In this document: positions 6,301-10,534 of the stretch, piece after piece
Layout: every line of letters starts with the position of its first letter
Numbering within the stretch: position 1 is the first letter of the stretch
Source: Candidatus Methanoplasma sp.
GTDB taxonomy: Archaea; Thermoplasmatota; Thermoplasmata; Methanomassiliicoccales; Methanomethylophilaceae
Direction: 5' to 3'
Assembly (NCBI GenBank): GCA_031254265.1
Contig: JAIRUV010000039.1
Location: 1 to 10,534 of the forward strand
DNA length: 10,534 nucleotides
Notes under the pieces: model-generated
The model's database searches: none
Told to the model about the DNA's origin: nothing
The model's input: the letters and a program-made list of their open reading frames with translations, nothing else
Program-made: the position numbers and the translations under genes

Positions 6301-8723
6301 ATCTTCCCGTTCTCTATCATACCCAGGACCTCTGCCGCGTTCTTTATGTCCATGTCGTCTTCCAGGACCTCTCGGTAGGTTTCTTCGATGACCGGAACAT
6401 TCTCCATGTTGCCCAGCATATCCAGGAGGTACGAGGATCTGACCTGCTGCCTGTTCACCGATATGGGGCGGCCGAGGTAGTTCCTCAGTATCATGAAGCT
6501 GCGCGCCGCAGTGTGTCTGAACCTGAGCTTGAATATCTCAGAGTCCTTTATCGCTTTCCTGAGTATGGGGTCCAGCTCCCTGGATGTGAGCAGTCCCGGG
6601 ATCTGCGCTATATCGACCTTCCTCGGAGTGCCTATCATGAAATTGTCGTCCGACATGGTGACGGAGACATTCGAACCGATTATGTTCGACAGCCTGTAGG
6701 CGTATCCTCTCGACAATGCGTCGTTGACCCTCCTTCCGAAGGGAAAATGGAATATTATCTTCTGATTCCCGGACGGATCTATGTACTCTTCTATCGCAAG
6801 TCTGTCGATGTCCGGGATGCTGCCGGTCACCGCCTTCTGTTCTTTGAAATAGGATATCAGGCTTCTCGCCGATCCCTCGTCGATGTCCAGCTCGAGGCTG
6901 AGCTTCGTTATCAGGTCCTCCGGTTCATTGTCGATGTGTTGGGACATCTCCTTTCTGAACACAGCGACATCCATCGAAAGGTCGAAGCTCCTCGGAAGCA
7001 TCTCTCCCGCCCATGACGGAACGGTCGGCTTCCTCCCTGTGGCCTCTTTGACATGCGCGACCATCCCTTTGGACCTGACGAACTCGAGGGACCTGCCGCC
7101 GAGTACGAAGACATCCCTGGGTGCAAGCCTTTCGACGAACTTCTCGGAAAGCTCTCCGGCGGTGGTGCCGTGGTTGGTCACGACCCTGTAGTTGGCCTCC
7201 TCCGGGATCGTGCCGATGTTCATCAGATAGATCATCCTGGCACCTTTCTTCCTTCCGAATTGTCCCTCTTCCTCGTCGTACCATATCTTCGAGTACACCC
7301 CTTCGTGCTCGTCCTTGCTCCCCAGATATCTCAGGACGTTGATGAAGTTGCTTTTGCGGAGGTTCCTGTAACAGTAGGAGCCTCTTACAAGCTCATATGC
7401 CGCGTCCGCATCCCATCTCTGGTCCAGGCTCATCCCCACTACCGCCTGCGAAAGAACATCCAGACAGTTCTCCGGGATACCGACCCTGTCGATGTCCCCT
7501 CTGTGGGCGGCACGGCACATCACCGCACATTCCACCAGGTCGTCCGGGTCAAAGACTATAAGCCTCCCCTTTGCCACCCTGCCGAAGCTGTGCCCGCTCC
7601 TGCCTATCCTCTGCAGCCCCTTCGCAACGGACTTCGGCGATCCGATCTGGCAAACCAGATCCACAGAGCCGATGTCGATGCCGAGTTCGAGCGATGTAGA
7701 AGACACCACGCATTTGATCTCTCCCCTTTTCAGGCGCTCCTCCACATCCAGCCTGGTGTCCCTGCCGAGGGAGCTGTGGTGGACCTCCACGCTTTCAAGC
7801 CCCCTTTCCTTCAGTTTGTAGACGACGCTTTCCGCACCTGATCTGGTGTTCGTGAATATCAGCGTGGTCTCATGCTGGTCCACCAGCTCCTTCAGGCTGT
7901 CGTACATCATGGAGTTAACGATATCGGAGGACAGGGCCGTCATGTCGTCCGTCGGACATATGACCTTGAGGTCCAGTTCTTTTTTCGAGTCCGCCTCTAT
8001 GAGAGTGACGTCCCTGGGCTTTCCGTCGGGGCCGTAGCCGACCAGATAATTGGCTATCTCTTCGATCGGTGCAAGCGTCGCGGACAGCCCTATTCGGGTG
8101 AAATCCGTCTCGCAGTGTTCCTTCAGGCGCTCCAGGGTCAGGGACAGGAAGGCGCCCCTCTTCGAGTCGCATATATCGTGTATCTCGTCGAGGATCAGCC
8201 ATTCCACATTCCTGAGATTCTCTTTGAACTTGGGCGCGGCCAGGATCAGCGCGAGCGACTCTGGCGTTGTGATAAGGATGTGCGGCGGGTGCCTCACCAT
8301 CTTCTGACGCTCGCTCTGCGGCGTGTCGCCGGACCTCACAGCCACCTTTATCTCGGGTATGTTCATGCCGCGGGCGGCGGCGACCTCCCTCATCTCCGCG
8401 AGAGGAGTGTTGAGATTCCTGTTCACATCGTTTGCGAGCGCTTTGAGCGGAGAGATGTAGATGCAGTATATCCTTTCCTCGAGCTTTCCCTCAGACGCGT
8501 ATTTTGTGAGTTCGTTGATGATGCTTGTGAAAGCGGTCAGGGTCTTGCCTGAGCCTGTGGGCGACGATACCAAGACATTCTTCCTCTGATGTATGATCGG
8601 AATCGCTTTAGCCTGCGGCTCCGTGAGTACGTCGAATCTTTCATTGAACCATGCCGCTATGAGCGGCTCCATCAGGTCCATCACTTCTTCCATGGAATAT
8701 GTTCTATTGGCCCTTTCCAACAT
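3357..8723 (-). CDS. lhr: Lhr-family superfamily-2 DNA helicase with very long C-terminal extension
   Basis: Lhr proteins are ATP-driven 3'-5' helicases linked to DNA repair. Core motifs: EPQAKA with the Q-motif Gln (Q37), Walker A SPTGSGKT (54-61), SPLKAL (91-96), TTPESL (152-157), DEIH (179-182), SAT (214-216), TNTRSG (291-296), STSLELGIDIG (342-352) and QRIGRSGH (371-378). VFVLGGRSLEFV (538-549), HFPFGRR (659-665) and TPSPFA (818-823) are Lhr-typical, so the core spans about residues 1-860. The extension (about 860-1788) contains, by eye, winged-helix-like units near 963-1020, 1030-1090, 1112-1180, 1187-1255, 1263-1320, 1553-1608 and 1615-1680. A segment near 1335-1390 (RSLYDPDLGSKW, then NKVIGALEIWE) resembles the AlkZ/YcaQ glycosylase fold, which is also found in the C-terminal domain of bacterial Lhr. 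Archaeal Lhr is usually 850-950 residues and bacterial about 1500. The core call is secure; the extension domains are inference. The reading frame is intact. ATG 8723 is preceded by AGGTGA. Confidence 0.93.
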   Translation of the reverse strand: MLERANRTYSMEEVMDLMEPLIAAWFNERFDVLTEPQAKAIPIIHQRKNVLVSSPTGSGKTLTAFTSIINELTKYASEGKLEERIYCIYISPLKALANDVNRNLNTPLAEMREVAAARGMNIPEIKVAVRSGDTPQSERQKMVRHPPHILITTPESLALILAAPKFKENLRNVEWLILDEIHDICDSKRGAFLSLTLERLKEHCETDFTRIGLSATLAPIEEIANYLVGYGPDGKPRDVTLIEADSKKELDLKVICPTDDMTALSSDIVNSMMYDSLKELVDQHETTLIFTNTRSGAESVVYKLKERGLESVEVHHSSLGRDTRLDVEERLKRGEIKCVVSSTSLELGIDIGSVDLVCQIGSPKSVAKGLQRIGRSGHSFGRVAKGRLIVFDPDDLVECAVMCRAAHRGDIDRVGIPENCLDVLSQAVVGMSLDQRWDADAAYELVRGSYCYRNLRKSNFINVLRYLGSKDEHEGVYSKIWYDEEEGQFGRKKGARMIYLMNIGTIPEEANYRVVTNHGTTAGELSEKFVERLAPRDVFVLGGRSLEFVRSKGMVAHVKEATGRKPTVPSWAGEMLPRSFDLSMDVAVFRKEMSQHIDNEPEDLITKLSLELDIDEGSARSLISYFKEQKAVTGSIPDIDRLAIEEYIDPSGNQKIIFHFPFGRRVNDALSRGYAYRLSNIIGSNVSVTMSDDNFMIGTPRKVDIAQIPGLLTSRELDPILRKAIKDSEIFKLRFRHTAARSFMILRNYLGRPISVNRQQVRSSYLLDMLGNMENVPVIEETYREVLEDDMDIKNAAEVLGMIENGKMGVELFPFSGTPSPFAHSIILSGFSDIVLMEDRSELLKELHRKVLHRALGDSVKEFEFEEDHVIPYFRQKIGRVASKSDIVPLPMRTGPLQAIRERGRNIYAYCDEDKKVVDEWVRGLLKEGAIGTVFLDEPHIMVKSEVPIYASATAKERDLNDIDVKVLEQVRERTALSDITAALEISEDVTFRSMRKLESMYLVTRSDITANNKWYFSRAEYPKLDKNKCMDEIVFRHLDCFAPSTVPEVAFSLSITDKEAQAALDSLVNSEEAVKGQFLISQSPQYMKMLDRMRLRAGKENVFDFDTVEEYRRTKGEQFRCIEDYFKFYGSAGSEIDVYNRVKDFSLEEWYRMRESERLLLGRFVRGKVRYVLSEDGDKLASLRPSEMTESDAGLLSMIEGMGQATMRQLLAATGRDKTEIKESIQRLDRSLKIIRAFNEREDWGTENTYKPYFPKRPEKDPTEDLVRECIVSYGPIPAQALRFLVGISSEEAEGYAVSAGAEAIFVGGGQNRMYIMPDEIPLIAKVRNRKEKVVIRSLYDPDLGSKWAELSARYGDRWIYPATKGNKVIGALEIWEMSGCIEVRSMDLDSPELLQEVLTATDRLMGFFRMKGVEIVRIREVLGKDAADLDEDKTKCLKENGYRFVNGFYAKGKFIDRTMSDEERISYVFQRQRVSRASRFYTVEEAVKARGYIRNDQEMVTRTSQKVQLKKILSKGELLRMTLLPGYVGYTTAEFASVYRAAKAGAPEPDAKTIMELVRSRQPVSRKEIISGSPFSEERTLELVSELSKISFLCQDHDSYYYAVPPANMDKDKAMKEVVRRHFRDFGMFSAEELAQFLFVRMSTVRRALSDLEEEGYLVKGFLAKDDPAPRWILKEDAETEPEPFRELLLLNTQDNLHLYLRDMIKRECGATECVVFDGTEIIGSFSGKISASGAKVENFKGNDKAYRHMKDVARSLGVKIEERKQPEEEDWDVSEFYLKTNPGAT

Positions 8724-8724
8724 T

Positions 8725-8730
8725 TCACCT
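8725..8730 (-). promoter_or_regulatory. Ribosome binding site of lhr
   Basis: On the minus strand AGGTGA lies one base before the ATG at 8723. It matches the AGGTGA part of the extended Shine-Dalgarno sequence complementary to archaeal 16S rRNA. It supports the chosen lhr start and contrasts with thiC, the nuclease gene, ogg and the surface-protein gene, where no such site is seen. Confidence 0.55.
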
Positions 8731-8770
8731 TAAATTCTTGAGGATTAGAATGTGATGATATTTAGATTAT

Positions 8771-8780
8771 CGGTATAAAC
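8771..8780 (-). promoter_or_regulatory. lhr promoter TATA box
   Basis: On the minus strand GTTTATACCG is a good archaeal TATA box. Its centre is about 54 bases upstream of the lhr ATG, so transcription would begin near 8751 and leave a leader of roughly 28 bases. That agrees with lhr having a ribosome binding site, unlike its leaderless-looking neighbours. Confidence 0.55.
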
Positions 8781-8850
8781 ACGCATGATTTCTGTATGTA
8801 CTGATTTCCAATACATCCCTGTGTATTTCAGGTTTTAACTATGCCACACT

Positions 8851-8866
8851 GCGAAAGATATTAAAG
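8851..8866 (+). promoter_or_regulatory. Promoter of the membrane-anchored surface protein gene
   Basis: GCGAAA followed by GATATTAAAG looks like a purine-rich BRE plus TATA box. The TATA-like core (8858-8865) is centred about 27 bases before the ATG at 8888, the spacing expected of a leaderless transcript. The rest of the 164-base divergent gap (8724-8887) holds the lhr promoter and otherwise shows no feature I can name. Confidence 0.5.
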
Positions 8867-8887
8867 TTGAAACCATATTGAAATGCG

Positions 8888-9754
8888 ATGAGAAACAAAC
8901 TCCTGTTGGCAATCATCGCCCTCGTCCTGCTGGTACCGGCGATGTCATTGGCTTCTCCGGCATCAGACGGTGTTGACCCTGTCGTTGTCGCATCACCGAG
9001 TTATTATGTCGAAGGATATGTTGCTTCATCGGGCGGCTCCGGAAAGATACCCATGGAAGGAGTGATCGTTGCCATAACCGACGGTCAGGGACAGACCTTC
9101 CAGAGCAGTACCGACTCGAACGGGTTCTTCCGCGTCGGCATAGTCAACAACGTCAATCTCACCATCTCCTTCACGATCTTCGGATACGGTATATCGACCT
9201 GTCCGAACACGACGCTGCAGCCGGACGGCACGCTGACCCTTGAGCTTTCGACAGCCCAATACAACAGTGCGACCCGCACATACACGATCACGTCCCCGGT
9301 GAGCGGCATGCAGTGCGCGCTGATGTCCTCATCAAACGGAGATGTGAGGGGAGTGGTCTCCTTCGAGGGGGGGCGCATAAAGAATGCGACCGTATCCCTC
9401 ACTCATACCGGCGGGGAAGGAGTCTATACGACGCATACGAACAGCGACGGGTTCTACGAGATCAGATGTCCGGTCGGGACGTACGTCCTTACGGTCAGCT
9501 GCCAAGGCTTCAATCCGAGCGAGGATGTATCAGTGAATGTGACGGGGATCGCATCGACAGTGAACATAAGCTTGGAGAAAGCTGAGCTGCAAAAATACCT
9601 CGGAATGGATACGGCCCATATCCTGATGCTGGTGGGAGTGATCATCAGCATCATACTGGCGGTCGCCGCGTGGATGATGAGCAAGCGCATGAACGGCCCC
9701 CGCCGGCTAGAGATATTCGAAGAGAATATAGAAGAGGACGAAGAGATCAGATGA
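8888..9754 (+). CDS. Secreted, membrane-anchored protein with two carboxypeptidase-regulatory-like domains
   Basis: The 288 residues begin with a Sec-type signal peptide (MRNK, hydrophobic 5-19, likely cleavage after A22 or A25). Two beta-sandwich segments follow, near 40-120 and 152-230, with the sequence style of CarboxypepD_reg/transthyretin-like domains. The repeated signature is V-x-G-V-V/Y-V...T-x-S-x-G-F/Y, visible as TDSNGFFRV (75-83) and TNSDGFYEI (184-192). A single transmembrane helix (about 243-264) is followed by the basic stop-transfer stretch MSKRMNGPRR and an acidic cytoplasmic tail. Type I topology with an outward-facing body is therefore likely. Five N-x-S/T sequons (N90, N107, N166, N217, N226) and four Cys residues (105, 143, 194, 205) lie in the outer part. 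No catalytic residues are recognisable, so adhesion, envelope or cargo-binding roles are only guesses. ATG 8888 overlaps an upstream ATG-CGA-TGA two-codon frame. The 3' end overlaps the convergent fumarase gene by eight bases. Confidence 0.8.
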   Translation: MRNKLLLAIIALVLLVPAMSLASPASDGVDPVVVASPSYYVEGYVASSGGSGKIPMEGVIVAITDGQGQTFQSSTDSNGFFRVGIVNNVNLTISFTIFGYGISTCPNTTLQPDGTLTLELSTAQYNSATRTYTITSPVSGMQCALMSSSNGDVRGVVSFEGGRIKNATVSLTHTGGEGVYTTHTNSDGFYEIRCPVGTYVLTVSCQGFNPSEDVSVNVTGIASTVNISLEKAELQKYLGMDTAHILMLVGVIISIILAVAAWMMSKRMNGPRRLEIFEENIEEDEEIR

Positions 9755-10310
9755 CCCTGACCATCCTCGACCTTACGTTCTCATAAAGGCTGTTGCCCTC
9801 CGAATCCATTGCGACGGTCAGCGGGCCCATCCTTTCTGTTCTTATTTTCCACATCGCCTCCGCCATGCCGAGGTCGGACCATTCCACTCCGCATACCTCG
9901 GCGATGGATTCCGCAAGCGATACCGCAGTACCGCCTACGGCGGCAAGATAGACGCAGCCTGTATCCCGCATTGCCTCTCCGACCTCTTTGGACATCCCTC
10001 CCTTCCCGATCACCGCCCGGACCCTGAACCTCCTTATCATCTCCGGTTCCAGCTGATCCATCCTTGCGCTGGTGGTGGGGCCGGCGGCCACCGCCTTCCA
10101 TCCTCTGCCGTCGCTGACCATGACGGGGCCGCAGTGGAATATCGCCGATCCCTCTATCTCTTCCGGGACGGTCTTGCCGAGACGGGAGTACTCTATCGCC
10201 CGCATGTGCATACCGTCCCTTCCGGTTATCATCCTGCCCGTAAGATACACAGTATCCTCGAGCTTCAGTCCTCTGACCGTCTTCTCGGAAAGAGGCGTTC
10301 TCAGTTCCAT
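9747..10310 (-). CDS. fumB: Fumarate hydratase class I, beta subunit (C-terminal domain protein)
   Basis: This is the swivelling beta subunit of the two-subunit, [4Fe-4S]-dependent class I fumarase, which interconverts fumarate and L-malate in the partial TCA pathway of many archaea. The ATG at 10310 gives 187 residues beginning MELRTPLSEKTVRGLKL, the usual family start. The frame is open further upstream to an ATG at 10424, but that stretch is the alpha gene in another frame. Signatures are TGRMITGRDGMH (24-35), FHCGPV (58-63), AGPTTSARMD (76-85), IGKGGM (101-106) and YLAAVGGTA (121-129). The start overlaps the alpha stop as TGATG, giving translational coupling and one operon; a weak GGGAG lies upstream. 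L(+)-tartrate dehydratase beta is homologous, so the substrate is assigned by family frequency. Its 3' end overlaps the convergent surface-protein gene by eight bases. Confidence 0.88.
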   Translation of the reverse strand: MELRTPLSEKTVRGLKLEDTVYLTGRMITGRDGMHMRAIEYSRLGKTVPEEIEGSAIFHCGPVMVSDGRGWKAVAAGPTTSARMDQLEPEMIRRFRVRAVIGKGGMSKEVGEAMRDTGCVYLAAVGGTAVSLAESIAEVCGVEWSDLGMAEAMWKIRTERMGPLTVAMDSEGNSLYENVRSRMVRVI

Positions 10311-10534
10311 CAGAGTTCCGCTCCCTGGCTGTACTCCACTCTTGTATCCGTTATGCGTGCGGCCGCCCTTCTTGTCGCCCAGCACCCGATGTTCACCGCC
10401 ACCGGAAGGCTTGCGGTGTGGCAATATGCGGTCTTTATCTTCACTCTGAGAGCAGTTGTAGAACCTCCCAGCCCCATCGGGCCCAGGCCGCTGCTGTTCA
10501 GTCTGACGAACAGCTCTTCCTCCAGCTCCCTGAG
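10310..10534 (-). CDS. fumA: Fumarate hydratase class I, alpha subunit (partial, 3' end only)
   Basis: The minus-strand frame at the window edge is open for 74 residues to the TGA at 10312-10310. The peptide carries the C-terminal signature of the iron-sulfur catalytic subunit of class I fumarase: GLGPMGLGGSTTALRVKI, then YCHTASLPVAVNIGCWATRR. The cysteines in CHTASLP and GCWA are at conserved positions in a family that binds a [4Fe-4S] cluster. The N-terminal three quarters of the gene lie outside the window. The stop shares its last base with the beta start, so the subunits are translated from one message. Tartrate dehydratase alpha is the homologous alternative. Confidence 0.9.
   Translation of the reverse strand, partial: LRELEEELFVRLNSSGLGPMGLGGSTTALRVKIKTAYCHTASLPVAVNIGCWATRRAAARITDTRVEYSQGAEL

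Noticed and set aside
6117-8552. Long plus-strand open frames (299, 262 and 226 residues) opposite lhr
   Set aside because: They lie antisense within the clearly conserved Lhr frame, have low-complexity shadow-type composition, lack recognisable motifs, and arise from GC-rich third positions of the real gene.
8764-8774. TTATCGG shared between the lhr upstream region and the right arm of the thiC repeat
   Set aside because: A seven-base match in AT-rich promoter DNA, placed and oriented differently relative to the genes, is expected by chance.
10311-10424. N-terminal extension of the fumarase beta gene to the ATG at 10424
   Set aside because: The extra 38 residues are compositionally odd and lie within the conserved alpha-subunit frame; the family start and the TGATG coupling both point to 10310.

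Overview
This window looks like a stretch of a euryarchaeal (Thermoplasmatota) chromosome, and a methanogen of the Methanomassiliicoccales type would fit. The evidence is archaeal TATA-like boxes 24-30 bases upstream of several starts, mostly without Shine-Dalgarno sequences (leaderless style); an archaeal-type tRNA-Thr with U73; a 187-residue separate beta subunit of a two-subunit class I fumarase; and an Lhr-type helicase. Moderate-to-high GC coding sequence, AGG/AGA arginine codons and exclusive use of TGA as the stop of the seven well-supported genes also fit. The lineage is inferred from gene content and style; no search was run.

Layout. Bases 1-107 hold what may be the tail of an unidentified gene. 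A roughly 100-base intergenic stretch carries a notable inverted repeat around candidate promoter elements. It is followed by thiC (+, 209-1501), encoding short-form ThiC, which makes the thiamin pyrimidine precursor. Convergent to it, six bases away, is tRNA-Thr(CGU) on the minus strand (1508-1582). Next comes an endonuclease IV-like metal-dependent TIM-barrel protein on the minus strand (1637-2446). Divergent from that is an OGG1-type 8-oxoguanine DNA glycosylase (+, 2549-3352). Convergent to the glycosylase, with only four bases between, is a giant Lhr-family helicase on the minus strand (3357-8723, 1788 residues). It is about twice the size of its helicase core because of a C-terminal extension that appears to be built from winged-helix-like units plus a segment resembling the AlkZ/YcaQ fold. 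A divergent intergenic region leads to a secreted, membrane-anchored protein with two beta-sandwich repeats (+, 8888-9754). Its 3' end overlaps by eight bases the end of the fumarase beta gene (-, 9747-10310). That gene is in turn coupled by a one-base TGATG overlap to the 3' part of the fumarase alpha gene (-, runs off the window).

How the genes relate. Three adjacent genes (endonuclease IV-like, OGG, Lhr with a glycosylase-like C-terminal region) together suggest a base-damage repair neighbourhood: lesion excision, abasic-site incision, and duplex unwinding or lesion handling. They are not one operon, because orientations alternate. The fumarase subunits form a true operon for malate/fumarate interconversion. 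thiC, the tRNA and the surface protein appear to be independent units.

No CRISPR array, insertion sequence, rRNA or phage-like segment is visible. The clearest points for a second look are the oversized Lhr and its repair context, and the bulged 15-bp inverted repeat upstream of thiC.
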